DNA of 64,000 nt from Cryptomeria japonica (GCF_030272615.1 NC_081414.1:814160569-814224568); one strand, 5' to 3'; positions 1 to 11,610 are shown, numbered from the stretch's first letter. Numbers and translations: made by a program. Notes: generated by a model from the letters alone, not told the origin.

Positions 1-753
1 GGCTGGTCTACGGCTCGAAATCTCAGACTCACTGGTCGAGTCACTGGTAGGTGCTCCCATGCCCACACATGCAGCAGCGTCATGCCCACTGCTAGAGACC
101 CCCGCCCTCTGTACACTACCTCGTGTAACTCCTGATACATGTGCGCTAGCACGCACGACCCCCAGGCATATCGGGTCCCCTCTGTCACCATCATCTCTAT
201 CACCTGTCCCCATCCGACTGCCAATCCATGTGACCGCCTGTCTGGACACAGAAGTCCTCCCACAATCCCTGACAAAACTGCTGGAAGGGGCTCATATAGT
301 GCCGCTATATCCTCCCAGGCGATCGAGCCATCATCAATGAATACGTCCTCATCAAAAATTCTCTAGCAAGACACTGTCCCCCAGGATCGATCATATGTGA
401 CCAACTCTCCCCGAATCGGAATCCGAAGGATACGCCACACGTCCTCCAATGTCACTGTCATCTCGCCCTGAGCCAGATGGAACGTGCACGTCTCACTGTG
501 CCATCGCTCTGCTAATGCTGTAATCAGGCCGTGATTCATCCGAATCACGGGCATATGCATCACCTCATAGAGCCCAGTCGCCGCAATGCAATCTATCTCG
601 ATCTCGCAACCCCTGTGTCGCGGGGTGGCACTCGCGTAACTGCAACACGCGCAGATCCTCCTGCACATAGACATTCATCAAACCACCATCAATTGTTTTG
701 TTATCAAACTTTCTTAAGTTTAAACCTAGACTATCATCAGATACTTTGATCAA
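1..753 (-). pseudogene. Plant Mobile Domain (PMD, MAIN/MAIL-like) ORF, antisense within a gypsy element, broken
   Basis: Read on the minus strand this encodes a PMD protein. Seen: NVYVQEDLRVLQLRE near the N-terminus, then MNHGLITALAERW, HSETCTFHLAQGEMTVTLED and WRILRIPIRGE, and towards base 1 LHVWAWEHLPVTRP. These are the conserved blocks of the aminotransferase-like PMD family (MAIN, MAIL1 and PP7L relatives). Breaks: a frameshift near 570-600, where the N-terminal frame ends shortly after RDRDRLHCGDWAL while the next frame continues as TGLYEVMHMP, and one in-frame TAG at 363-365, after which the same frame stays open to base 1. The C-terminus lies outside the window. It sits upstream of a polypurine tract and 3' LTR on the plus strand, so it is probably an antisense extra ORF of a Ty3/gypsy element; PMD genes are known passengers of such elements. 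A free PMD gene copy next to the element is the alternative. Confidence 0.8.
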
Positions 754-950
754 GTATCTTCGGGTCTCAACAGGTAAGCAATCATGGCCGCCTAGACTTC
801 AACAGGCATTTATCCTAACAAATGACCTAAGTCTCATCGGGCTGCTATGGTTCAAAACAACTCCCACTTCACCTCGTCATCCCAACAATCGCTAGGCATC
901 AGGAGATTTGTTTTGTCCGAAACTGGGGCATCTTGTTATCCTAAGGCAAA

Positions 951-1237
951 AGCGCTATTTCATCTACAATAGCGTTCATTCTAAACAATAGCGCTACAAC
1001 AACATCAATAGCGCTCAAAAAGCCCTATAATAGCGCTACAAAAACAAACGCGCTAAAACAACTCTACAATAGCGCTATTACGAGTCACTAGCGCTCAATT
1101 AACTATACAGTAGCGCTAATTTATCAAACGCCCTCAAACTTGCCTACAAAAGCGCTAAAAACATGCAAAAGCGCTACAACTAGCCTACAAAAGCGCCATT
1201 GCGGCACAATAGCGCTAATTCATGGAGCAAAGGCGCT
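951..1237. repeat. Phased AGCGCT motif array (15 copies, about 20-bp spacing)
   Basis: AGCGCT or a one-base variant starts at 951, 971, 990, 1010, 1032, 1049, 1071, 1090, 1112, 1129, 1151, 1170, 1192, 1211 and 1232. The mean step is 20.1 bp. Longer (22) and shorter (17-19) steps alternate through much of the array. The sequence between motifs is A-rich and not conserved, so this is not an ordinary tandem repeat. The steps are not multiples of three, which argues against coding. It lies inside the 3' part of the gypsy element, between the antisense PMD ORF and the polypurine tract. Confidence 0.9.
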
Positions 1238-1807
1238 AAAAACCTAGTTCCAACGCTCTTGCTCCGACTTGACTTGGACTCAGCTAAAAACGTATTAAAA
1301 ATGCATGAAAAGGAAGTTTTCGAATTTGCGTACCGCTGGTCCATAGTCGGCTGGGCGCTGGTACCGGCGGACTCGCTCAAATCGGTGCTCGGTGATCGGA
1401 AATGGCATCGTCGCTCCTCCTTACTCCTCCAAATGTCACTGTCAGAGCTATAGTTTTCAACTGGTCGCAGTCACAAATGATCCTATTTTCACCCCTTTCA
1501 CCCCCTTTATACCCCCCGCCGTCACCGTAACTTCGCCCCGCTCATCGCCGTGGTCCCCGTGAACTTCCCGAGCCTCCCATTTCTCCCTGTTTCGCCCGAT
1601 TTCTTCTATTTTTCACCAGTATTCCTAACTTCTTCTCTTCTATCACCTTGCCAATTTTCATTCTTTTTCGAGAGATCGCCCGATTTTTTGAAATTTTTCG
1701 GCCCATCTCTCGAGGGGGCATACCACCCATTAAATTTACATTTTATGGGGCATTTCTTCACACCAATTTTTCTTTCTTTGAAACGATGCGATAAACTGCA
1801 CCGTCTC
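1238..1807 (+). other. 3' untranslated interior of the left gypsy element
   Basis: There is no credible ORF here. The first part is of mixed composition and ends in a C-rich stretch (1490-1560), followed by a T- and C-rich segment (1560-1720). It runs directly into the polypurine tract and LTR. Small open frames on both strands match no family I know. I take it as the 3' non-coding interior of the element. Confidence 0.5.
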
Positions 1808-1820
1808 AAAGAGGGGCAAA
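1808..1820 (+). other. Polypurine tract (PPT)
   Basis: AAAGAGGGGCAAA lies directly against the TGTAGTC start of the LTR at 1821. In LTR retrotransposons a purine run at this position primes plus-strand DNA synthesis. It therefore identifies the following LTR as a 3' LTR of an element on the plus strand. Confidence 0.75.
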
Positions 1821-3260
1821 TGTAGTCACATAAATCTGTCCATTTTAATTAAATGAATATTTCATATTTATTTGATTAAAAATCCACTAGCCATTAATTA
1901 ATTAAATTAATATTTAATTAATTCATCCCCAAACATTCTTCTATTAATTAAATAAATTATTCAATTTATTTTAATTAATTCATTAAAATCCAATTCCCAT
2001 TAATTAAATAAATAAATCAATTTATTTAATTAAAATCCCCTTTTCCTCTTTTAAATAAATTAAATAAAACATTTATTTAAAATCATTATCCTCACCCCAC
2101 TTGCATTTTCCTACAAATGCAACTTGAACACATATTTGAAATAAATGAATTTTTATTTTAATAAAATCCTATTTTCCCTCACCCACCAAATCCACTTGCA
2201 AAATCTAATCCCCTTCTAGATTCTTCTAACCCCTTCCTAATTAGCCTAATCCATCCCCTAAATATTGTCACATTCTTAAGCAAAATGGAGTCACTTCTCA
2301 AAGACCCCAAAGTCTTTGATAACCATTAAAGGCTTTCAACCTTCAACCACCAAAATCCTCAAAGTCTTTGAAAACCATTAAAGGCTTCCAACTTTCAACC
2401 ACTTAATCCCCAAAGTCTCCAATAACCATTAATGGTTAATTCAACCCTCCCACATGGTTAAAACATTTGTTTTGACTCAACCTCTACCCAACTCAAGGGT
2501 CTCATCAAGCATTTAATGCTTTGACCATGATTATCTCTTAATCATTTGCACAAAGGTTTATCCTTGGATTAACTCCTAATTCAGTGGGTAATCCTAATTT
2601 AGGCTTGACTCTTAGCCTTTAGATAACCATGAGGTCTTCTCAGGCCTTTAATGCCTCCAACCTCTTCTTTCAACCCAACCCTATGTTGACATTTGTCACC
2701 ATTTCATTGGTGCCAATTGTGCACATGGATCCCCAACTTTCAAGCTTGACCCTTGATTAAATCTTTCAATCCTGCCCATCCATTGCTCCATTTTTCCTAT
2801 AAATAGAGCCCATTCCTTCATAATCCAGATCCTGAAAACTTGTATGCATTTAGACTATAGCCATTTTAGAGAGCATTTTAGCATAAACAATCTAATCTTT
2901 TGTCTTTTGGTTTAAAATACATCATCTTAGCATTAAAATAGCTTTTCATTTCATGTTTAGAGCTATTCTACAATCTCAATCCTCCATAAGCATCCATAGT
3001 GCAAAAAGCTGCTGAGAGCTACACTGTTTTGGAACTTGGAGAGGAGAGGAACAAGAGAGAAGGAGCTAATATCATGTTAGGGGATAGTTGGAGATATCCC
3101 ATTGTCTTACTTCTTTAGTTAGATTCACTAGTATGTGTTTTAGTATCTCTCTTGGAATGCCTTCATTTGTGTTTGGTTTTTGATTGATTAACTCTAACAT
3201 CTTGTTTGTTTTGTGTTGTTTAATCTTGAACTAACAATTGTGTCATTTAGGAGGGCATCA
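1821..3260 (+). mobile_element. Ty3/gypsy 3' LTR (copy A)
   Basis: The LTR begins TGTAGTCACATAAATCTG and ends GGGCATCA. It is about 1440 bp long and opens with several hundred bases of AATTAATTAAATAAA-type sequence. It aligns along its length with 55208-56661 and, more distantly, with the split LTR at 55067-57976. A TATAAATAG box at 2798-2806 matches 56135-56143 in copy B, and the segment near 3000 (AAAAAGCTGCTGAGAGCTAC) also recurs there. The 5 bp after it (GCTAT) differ from the 5 bp before it (GCAAA), so it is not a solo LTR: the left flank is the polypurine tract and the matching 5' LTR should lie before base 1. Confidence 0.85.
2798..2806 (+). promoter_or_regulatory. LTR TATA box
   Basis: TATAAATAG follows CCATTGCTCCA about 10 bp upstream, a pairing kept in LTR copy B at 56135-56143. 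It probably fixes the U3/R boundary a few tens of bases downstream. In the third LTR copy the same site reads TAAAAATAG (near 57486), a weakened box. Confidence 0.7.
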
Positions 3261-3346
3261 GCTATGTTTGGGAGGGGTAGGTGATCGATTTTGTTGCGGT
3301 GGGGGTTCGGCGTTGACCGTGGTGGGAGTCCTCCTTGCCCTCTTTT

Positions 3347-4800
3347 GTTAGGGTTGTGGTTTGACAGTTGGGTACGATGTCTTTTGTTGGTGGTGATGCC
3401 TCGGGGGTTTCACCCAGTATGGATTTTCAAGCAGTGATGGGCTCAAAATCACCTTTTTGATCCAAATCCGAGTATCGTTAGTGCTAGTTTGTCCAATCGC
3501 GCTCGGATTTTGAAGATTAATGGCTACCTTGAGAGATGCAAAGAGCGGCCGAAATTGGTAATTTCGCCTAAGATGATCTCTGAAGATGTTGAATATTTCT
3601 TTGAGCACTCGTTATATTGAAAATTTTTGGGGATGATGGTTTTTTTACAATTTTTGGAGAATTGGACTCAGAGGACTTGGGCACCAGAAGGGGAAATGGA
3701 TGTTATGTTGTTGGCAAACAATTACTTCATGGTCACTTTTAATTGCATGGATGATTGCAATCGGGTCTTTGAGGGAGGCCCTTATTTTTATAACAAGGTG
3801 GGGTTGTTCATCAAACCTTGACATAAGAGATTTAACCCTTCAGAGGAGCTTCCGAATTGGGTCCCAGTGTGGGTTTGATTACCTCATTTTTCAATGGAAT
3901 GTTTTCGGGAGGATGTGTTGGGAATGCTAGCTTCACTGCTTGGGAATCCTATTGGATCTTCAACGCAAACCTTGGAGAGAAAGGTAATGACTTTTGTTTG
4001 CATTTGTGTTGAAATTGATCTTAGTAAACCTTAGCCAGATGCTATAGATATGTGTGCGGGCTCTTACTCTTGGGTTCAACAGCTTGATTATGAGACTTTA
4101 TCTTTTCGGTGTCATCTATGTCATGAGTATGGTCATTTGCAGTGCAAGTGACCTAGGTCTAAATCGGCTAAGCATCAACTCCAACAACTGTCATGTAACC
4201 TTGATGGGGCTGATAAAGGAAAGGCTTCCATGTCTGGTGTAGCTGTGGGTGTTGATGGTTTTGTCCAAGTTAAGACAAAGAATAGGAACTGAGGTCAAAA
4301 GAGGTCTTTGCAGGAGAGTCAAGAGGAGGATACCTTTAACAAATTTGAAGCCTTGGATGACCTTAGCCACCAGGAGGTGAATCTAGAGATGATTCCTTTG
4401 GATCAAAGTGCAGTTGGGTTGATGCCTAATAGTGTGAACTTGGATCCTACCCAAGGTCTGCAGGAGGTTGGAAGTCAACAGATGGAGATGGATCAACAGG
4501 TATTGGCTCACAAGGGACCCATCTCTAGTGTTGAAGTGAAGATGGCTGGTGGGGATGTTTCTCCAGCAACACAGAAATTGGACTCTGATGGGGTTAAAAT
4601 TAATAAGATCTCTTTACATCTGGGTATTGTTCAGAAAGACATTAAGAAAGAAGCAATGAAGAAGAGTTCGAAGGCTAGCAGAAAGGAGGACTTGGATAAG
4701 ATTAAATTGATGGCAGAGAACTTGATTGAGTCAGGGTCAATAAAAACTTCAGATTCTCATTTTTCTAATCCCCCGAAAAGATTGTGTGTTCTTGGAATGT
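3347..4800 (+). pseudogene. LINE ORF1 (gag-like, DUF4283 and zinc knuckle), degenerate
   Basis: The first protein of plant L1 elements binds the element RNA. Here the DUF4283 segment reads ANNYFMVTFNCMDDCNRVFE followed by GGPYFYNKVGLFIKP (3627-3821), the usual order of that domain. A CCHC-type knuckle follows at 4110-4145 with spacing C-x2-C-x4-H-x2-C, two residues shorter than usual at the last step. A long hydrophilic tail stays open from 4308 to 4802 and overlaps the start of the endonuclease by a few bases. Frames shift several times between 3347 and 4300. The first start codon cannot be fixed. Confidence 0.75.
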
Positions 4801-7800
4801 GAGGGGCTTGAACATTGGCCCTAGACAAAAAATTGTTCGGGAATCAATTAGGAGTCATTCTCCTGATGTCATTTTCTTGCAGGAAACTAAATTATCTGTG
4901 GAAACTATGTTGGGTCTAGTGCCTAAGCTATGGGGAAGAGGCGAATGTCAGTGTATTGGGGCATTTGGCTCCTTTGGAGGTGTGGCTTGTCTTTGGAACC
5001 CCTTGAGGATTCATCCTATATGGTGAGTTTCTTCCTGATCATCTTTATTTGGGGTTGCCTCTAGTCTTGAGATTGGGGAATATATCTTGTTTACTAACAT
5101 TTATGCCCCCACTGATCTTCAGGTTAAGTAGAATTTGTGGTCTCATATTACTTTTATGCGAGGGTTTTTTTCCTTTTCATCTGTGGATTATGGTGGGTGA
5201 TTTCAATGCCATCTTAGAATTGAGTGAGAAGAAGGGTGGTGTTATGCGGTTGGAGCCTTCTTCCTTCCTTCTTCGGGATAGTATATCAACCTTGAATCTT
5301 GTTGACATCAAGCCCGATAATGGTCTGTTCACTTGGAACAACAGGAGACTAGGGGAGTATTGGATTATAGAGAGGTTGGATTGCTTTCTGGTTTCTAGTT
5401 TTTGGGTTGGTAGGGGATGGTCCACATGCTCTGAGATTTTAGATTGGAAAGGTTCGGACCACTGGTCCATCAAATTGGTGTCCTCTTCTACTCAGGTCGC
5501 TCACATTCCTTCATTCAAATTCCAGCTTATGTGGTTGCAATATTCTTCTTTACAGGTTCATATTGCAGAGTGGTGGAAGAAAGGGAGGCCAGCCTTTGGC
5601 ACTGCCATGTACACTTTTGCCAAGTAGCTGCAAGTTGTTAAGTTTCAACTTAAACGATGGAATTGTCAGTGTTTTGGTAATATTTTTCATGCTAAAACAG
5701 TTGCTCAATTAGAGTTGAATGATATTACTAGAGAGATTAGAGAGCATGGATTGTCAAAAGCCTTGCTTAGGGAGGAAGTCATGGCAGTCAAGGATTTAGA
5801 GAAGTGGAAGCTTAGGGAGGAAATCTACTGGAAACAGAGAGCTCACATTGATTGGCTTCAAGCGAGGGATAAGAATACTGCATTCTTTTTCAATTCAGTG
5901 AAAGCGAGAAGACATGGCAATTCCATCCTTGTGTTGGTTAATGATAGAGGTGAGCAGTGTTTATCCTTGCAGGAGATTTTTAGGGAGTCTATGCAATATT
6001 TTCGATCCCTTTTTAGTGAGGATTCTCAGGGGGATTCTGAAGAGGGAAATCAGGTTCTTGCTTGTATTCCTTCTCTAATTACTAGGGAGATGAATGAGCA
6101 ACTTATGGGACCTATTTTGTTGGATGAACTTGAGAGGATTGCATTTCACATGAAGAAGGGGAAGGCTCATGGACCGGATGGGTTTCCGATTGATTTCTAT
6201 CAAGAATTTTGGGATATTATCAAATTGGACTTATTGGAGGTGGTCCAAGAGTCCCAGAGGAGTAAGTAGATGCTTCAGGCTTTGAATGCGATTTTCATTG
6301 CGCTCATCCCCAAGTGTGATGGGGTTGACTGTTTAGGCTAGTTCCGTCCTATTTCTCTTTGTAATGTGATTTATAAGATTATTTCTAAGCTGATAGCAGA
6401 AAGGTTGAAGAATTGGCTTGGGGGGGTCATTTCTGAAGAGAAGAGAGGGTTTGTGGAGGGCCGTCAAATCTTGGATGGAGTGGTCATCGCTACTGAAACC
6501 ATTCACTCTATGGCAGCTTCCAAGGAAAAAGCTATGTTTATTAAGCTGGACATGGCAAAGGATTAAGATAGAGTCTCATGGTCCTTTCTCGAGAAAATTC
6601 TTAGGGCCTTTGGTTTTGTTGATGAATGGATCCAATGGGTTATGAGTTGTGTTTTGTCTACCTCATTCTCTATGCTAATTAATGGAGATCATACTGAGTT
6701 GTTTGGTGCGTCCAAGGGTCTTCGTTAGGGGGGGGCCTCTTTCCCTGTACTTATTCATTCTTTTGGCTGAGGGTCTAGGGATATTGATTAAGTATAATGT
6801 GGGACTGGGTATTATTCATGGTTGGAGTTAGGGTAATGACATACCTCCTTAGTCCAATTTGCAGTTTTTGGATGATACGACCCTAATGTGACTGGCTAGG
6901 ATCAGAGAAGCTATAAATCTGCATAAAATCTTGGATGTCTATCTTGTTGCTTTGGGCCAGTTGATCGATGAGGATAAATCTTGCATTATCTTCTTCAAAA
7001 CACTTGGAACTATTTAGTTGAGGATTGCTCATATCTTGAGATTCCAAGTCGGTTCTCTTCCCTTGACTTGCCTTGGTATTCCTATCTCTACTGGTAATCC
7101 TCCCAATGACTCTTGGCAGGGTATTCTAGACAAATTTCGCATTAAGGTTGAACATTGGACTCATAGATGGTTATCCTTTGTTGGGCGGGTTCAACTTATC
7201 CAGTCAGTGGTCCATGCTCTTCCAATTTATAGGTGTATGCTTCAAGTGGCCCCAAAGTGGTTTGTGAAAGAATTGGATTCTTTGGCAAGTCAATTCTTAT
7301 GGGCAGGAAACCTATCCTCTTATAAATGGAGTCTTGTGAAATGGGACTTGGTGTGCAGCCCGAATCGGTTGGGTGGTCTTGGCTTAAGGCAGTCTTATTT
7401 ATTTGGGAAGGCTCTGACAGCTAAATTGTACTGGAGGTGGTGTGTTGAACAGGATCGAGGTTGGGCTAGGATTTTGTCTTTCAAGTATATGCAAAGGATC
7501 CCAAAGGAGGAAATCCCAAGATATCCGCTTGCAAGAAAAGGCTCTATGATTTGGAGTACTCTCAAGAAAGACACTACACTGATAAAAGATGGTCTTTTTT
7601 GGATCTGTAAGAGGGGGGAAGAGGTGTTTTTTTGGTTCAATTCTTGGAATGGTTATCCCCCCATTATTGATCAATCTCCTAATTTAGTGAATCTTTGTCA
7701 GAGGTTCCTGGAGGCAGGGTGGTCTAGAGTGAGCGACTTTAAGTCTGTTTATAGGTGTAAGCAACTAGAGATGGTGCGGTGGAAGGTTCCTAATGAATGG

Positions 7801-9070
7801 TTGATTGTTGATATGGAGAAAGACTGCATTGAGCTTCATGGCATTTTGGATAGTAGACAATGTAGTTCCCTTAAATATAGGGATAGACTTGCTTGGTCCT
7901 CGAATCCTAAGGGTGTTTTTACTATTGCCAGGGGTACCAGGAGTTGTTGTTTTGTCGCTTGGAGGGGAGGGAGGTGCACTGGTGGAAACATGTTTGGAAC
8001 AATGTCTCTTGGACAAAGTGTAACTATTTTGCTTGGACTTCGGCTTTGAATAGATGTCTAACCTGAGACAATATGTGCAAGTGTGGGTTCCACAAGCCTT
8101 CCATTTGTGTTTTGTGTGCTAATGAAGAGGAGGATTCCTCTCACTTGTTCTTCAGATGCCCTTTCTCGTTGCTGCTCTGGCATTACCAATGGGGGTGTGG
8201 AAGCACTCCTGTGTTCACGCGGATTCTTTGGTGGAGTTTTGGAGCAGTTTAGGCAGGCCTCCTATTTTGTCCTCTTTTCTCCAAACTGTATGGCACATTG
8301 GGCCCATTTTCATACTTTGGCAGATCTAGCTAGAGAGGAATAGGAAGATTTTTAGGGAAGTCAAACTGTTAGTTCAGCAAGTGTGGAATAGAATCATTGG
8401 CATGATCCAGGAGATTGTGGAAGCTAAATGTGAGGTGAATTTTCCTCTAGATAGAGGAGAGGCTCATATTGTGAGTAGGTTGGGTTTGTAGGAGATGTCT
8501 CATGTCTCAGCTTGTGTCGGGAGAGGTAGCCGTGCTAAGAAGAAGGTTCAAAGGGTGGGAAGATGGTTGCCCCCTTAGGACGATTCCATTAAGATTAACC
8601 CTAATGGCTCCTCTCGGGGTAATCCAGGTCCTGTTGGGATTGGAGGTGTTGGTAGGGTTTGTATGGGGGATGTGGTTTTCTTCTTTTCAATTCATAAAGG
8701 GCAACAGTCTAATAATTTTATGGAGGGACTAGCAATTTTCTATTCCCTAGAGCGTGCATATGAGCTGGGGTGGTGTCAGGTTATATGTGAATCAGATTTG
8801 CAGATTATTGTTAATCTATTGATTGAGCAGAAGGTGAGTGAGATTAATTGGCAGCTGGTAGGGATTGTGCACCATATTTTGCAAATTAGTGCTATGATGG
8901 AGAGGATGTCTTTCATCCACATTCCTCGTGAATAGAATAGAGCTACGGATTGTTTGGCTAAGTGGGCTTCAGAACATGGTGATGCTTGGAAAGTTGAGGG
9001 TTGGGAGCATCTTTCCCCTGATTACTGTCAGGACTTACATAAGATCTTTGTTGAGGATATGGGTAGTTAG
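4784..9070 (+). pseudogene. LINE ORF2 (endonuclease, reverse transcriptase, RNase H), degenerate
   Basis: The endonuclease/phosphatase domain opens with CSWNVRGLNIGPRQKIV and SPDVIFLQETKLS, then VGDFNAIL and SDHWSIKL later. The reverse transcriptase carries KGKAHGPDGFPIDFYQEFWD, PISLCNVIYKIISKLIAERL, EKRGFVEGRQILDGVV and an FLDDTTLM active-site block (near 6868), where the usual box is F-A-D-D. The C-terminal part includes CLGIPIST, a CVLCANEEEDSSHLFFRCPF zinc-binding segment and RNase H with GSSRGNPGP, EGLAIFYSLERA and HIPRE. The first RNase H aspartate appears replaced by Asn (near 8605). In-frame stops occur near 6270, 6565, 6730, 7015 and elsewhere. 7018-8049 is the longest open stretch (343 codons). 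Confidence 0.85.
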
Positions 9071-9215
9071 GACGTTGGATGATTTTTGGTTGGGTTTGTT
9101 GTTCTCTTCTGGAGTCTTTTGGCTCTGGCTTTCTTGTGTAATGCTGGTTTCTGATTATTAATAAAGTTTTTACCCCTTTATTCAAAAATAAATTAAAAAT
9201 GAATAAAACAACAAA

Positions 9216-9640
9216 AATCTATTTCCTACAATTCATGGGTTGAACTCCTTGACTCAATCACAATGAAAGTCGAGGATAACTTCAAAATGGCTTCCACTTT
9301 TAGTAAATTCCTAACAATAGTTGGATCTCTATCTGATCCAATACTTTCATTGTGATGGAAAACATTAATAAAAGAAGATAAGAAATATTGTTGAAATTCA
9401 TCTAACTATATAACTATTCTATCCTTGGTTCATTTTCGGGTATACGAGAAGAATCCATGGATTTGACATAGGTCTATAATAATGTTTTAGCAAAAGGGAA
9501 ACAAATAAATCTGATTATGTTTGAAATGTACATAAGATGAAGCTAAGTGATTGCTCACCTGTAAACCGATTAGATAAGTGATTGATCATGAGGTGGCTCA
9601 ACACAACACTCCAACGACTTCAAGCCTTTCCTATGTATGT
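9216..9640. other. Intergenic, no gene seen
   Basis: This is AT-rich sequence between the LINE tail and the (AC)n tract. There is one perfect 13-bp inverted pair (TCACAATGAAAGT at 9258-9270 and its complement at 9343-9355), and the first copy of the direct repeat described separately. No ORF resembles a protein. Confidence 0.6.
9484..9570 (+). repeat. Dispersed direct repeat, copy 1
   Basis: About 87 bp beginning TTTTAGCAAAAGGGAAAC and ending near CTCACCTGTAAAC recur at 11079-11165 with only a few differences. The 1.5 kb between them shows no LTR hallmarks. This could be a small segmental duplication or the edges of an unclassified insertion. Confidence 0.8.
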
Positions 9641-9644
9641 ATAT

Positions 9645-9645
<1 letters not shown>

Positions 9646-9702
<57 letters not shown>
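9646..9702. repeat. (AC)n microsatellite
   Basis: An uninterrupted AC dinucleotide run of about 57 bp. Confidence 0.98.
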
Positions 9703-9703
<1 letters not shown>

Positions 9704-9727
9704 ACATTCATACATATACATTGTATA

Positions 9728-9960
9728 AATACACATACTATATATATAGACACACACACACATATATGTATACATGTGTGTGTGTGTTTTAATAAATGAT
9801 TTAGTTGATGCACACTTTTGTATATGTGTGTGTGTGTGTGTGTTTTAATAAATGATTTAGTTGATATACATATGTGTGTGTGTGTGTGTGTGTGTATGTA
9901 CATACATATATATATATATATTTGTAGTTTTAACAAATGATTTAGTTGATGCACACTTTT
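9728..9960. repeat. Compound (TG)n / 50-60 bp minisatellite, three units
   Basis: The segment AATAAATGATTTAGTTGATG, or a close variant, occurs three times (near 9790, 9846 and 9932). The copies are separated by (TG)n, TATG and (AT)n tracts. Each unit is TTTTAATAAATGATTTAG plus a flanking simple repeat, so unit and microsatellite expanded together. Confidence 0.85.
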
Positions 9961-11078
9961 TTATCTAATACATTGAAAGTGAAATAAAATTATACATTTC
10001 ACACTAGCTACATATTATGGTTAGCACTTATAATAGTATGGTGTTTCATTTATTTGACTTTCTAAGATTTTGCCTTTACAAAGTTTCAAACACTCTTCTT
10101 ATTTTACAATATTGTGGGTTATGGCATCTTATTTTCAACCCTTGATAGATATTGCATCTACTTGCTCCACCTTAAGCAAAAAATTGGCTTTGGTTCATAT
10201 CTATGCTATTTACCATCAAGTCCTATATTAGGTATACAACTAGATATAGTTTGTATCTAGAAGCTAATAAGAAAATATTTTGATATTCATACCTCAACAA
10301 AAGTAGATTCCCAAACAGTTATCTTATTTGTTGAGTCAAGATTGGCGAAAGGAGTCTAAATCAAGCTATTTTAGTGTTTTAGATTTTTCTTGAGAAAGTG
10401 CTTGCGTAATGACCTTTGATGGTAAGACCTTTTATTTTCCTAATTGTATATAAGGTGTAGACTAGGGGAATGTAATCATCATTTTTTACTCATTTCTATT
10501 TCTCATAGATTCCTTGGCCTTTGGTTTTGATCATTCACATATCTTGGTTAGGAGAGTTCAAGGATAGGTTGCACATGATGCCCTTAATCACCCAATTATA
10601 CACTTCAATGGTTAGCCTCTACATCATTCTAGTTGTACATGACTAGGCTTAGGGAATTTCAAAAAAAGATAAAGAAAAATGAAAGAAATAAAGTATGATT
10701 GCCTAGCATGGGACTCTTTATTATTGATAATCGTATTAGACAAATACTTTTTTTTAGCTTCCCGATTTTCCTTGCTTTAACATGTTGAGCATCTTTTGGT
10801 TTCTTCATTTCAGCCCATGAACGAAGATATTTGATTCCCCTTCTTTCATGATATTGTGAATCAAAGTCAATCTTTTTTCCCATTAGAGATATAGCACTGC
10901 CTCATATGGGTGGATATTGTTCGGCTATTCACGCTACTATGGTTTAACCTGGTAAATGTGTTGTTGGACCTGCAACCGTAACAATGACCAGGGCTTGACC
11001 CAAGTTTCTAGCAAATGAGGTAGATGTTCCCTACCATCTATAGGGTTTTAGGTTTATAGTATCCGATCGGATAGGGTA
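9961..11078. other. Intergenic, no gene seen
   Basis: No coding or RNA gene can be supported. Composition is moderately AT-rich. The short minus-strand open frame at 10659-10883 is low-complexity and has no recognisable domain. Confidence 0.55.
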
Positions 11079-11165
11079 ATTTTTAGCAAAAGGGAAACAA
11101 ATAAATCTGATTATGTTTGAAATGCACATTAGATGAAGCTAAGTGATTGCTCACCTATAAACTAA
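11079..11165 (+). repeat. Dispersed direct repeat, copy 2
   Basis: This is the second copy of the repeat at 9484-9570, same strand. After it the sequence turns GC-richer for about 120 bp (11165-11280), which suggests a breakpoint at its right edge. Confidence 0.8.
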
Positions 11166-11309
11166 TTTCCTCCTGCTGCGCACAGCGAATGAACTCTTCA
11201 TTCACCACCGTCTGCGAATCTCCTCTCCTGCGCGTGCCAATGGTCTTCTGCTTTGCCTTGCAGGAATGAAGTTTTTCGAAGTCTATTGCTTTGCAAAGTA
11301 ATTTGAAAT

Positions 11310-11610
11310 TGAAATTGACCTATGGGATATTATAGTTATATGTAAAATTAAAATTGACTTATGGGATATGTAAAATTAAAATTGACCTATGGAATATTAA
11401 ACATTTTTATATGAAATTATAAGTAAACATTGCCAAGGTATGGGATATTAAAATTAAAATTAAAATTATACGGGATATTATAATTATATGTAAAAATTAA
11501 AATTGACCTATGGGATATTAAACATTTTTATATGAAATTATAAGTAAACATTGCCAAGGTATGGGATATTATACATTTATATATTGTAATTATATGTAAA
11601 AATCAAAATT
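11310..11610. repeat. AT-rich tandem array built on ATTGACCTATGGGATATTA
   Basis: The block AAAATTGACCTATGGGATAT recurs with variation near 11316, 11350, 11382 and 11500. A longer unit (TTAAACATTTTTATATGAAA, then GTAAACATTGCCAAGGTATG) appears at about 11396 and again at about 11517, a step near 120 bp. There is no coding potential. Confidence 0.8.

Larger units (their letters stand above)
3261..9215 (+). mobile_element. L1-type LINE, near full length, heavily mutated (LINE-1 of window)
   Basis: Plant L1 architecture is visible in order on the plus strand. ORF1 has a DUF4283 region (3627-3821) and a zinc knuckle (4110-4145). ORF2 has endonuclease (4784-5490), reverse transcriptase (about 5715-7200), a zf-RVT segment (8090-8190) and RNase H (8600-8990). 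The tail near 9160-9215 has AATAAAG and A-rich sequence such as AAAATAAATTAAAAATG. Many stops and frameshifts mean it cannot be active. It begins directly after the LTR at 3260. I could not define target-site duplications. Confidence 0.88.

Noticed and set aside
1821-3260. LTR copy A as a solo LTR
   Set aside because: The 5-bp flanks differ (GCAAA and GCTAT) and a polypurine tract abuts its left edge, so it is a 3' LTR.
9578-9954. Open frames over the AC/TG repeats
   Set aside because: They encode only His-Thr or Cys-Val strings from dinucleotide repeats; no protein.
9484-11165. The 87-bp direct repeats as LTRs of a 1.7-kb element
   Set aside because: No TG...CA ends, no primer site, no polypurine tract and no coding sequence between them.
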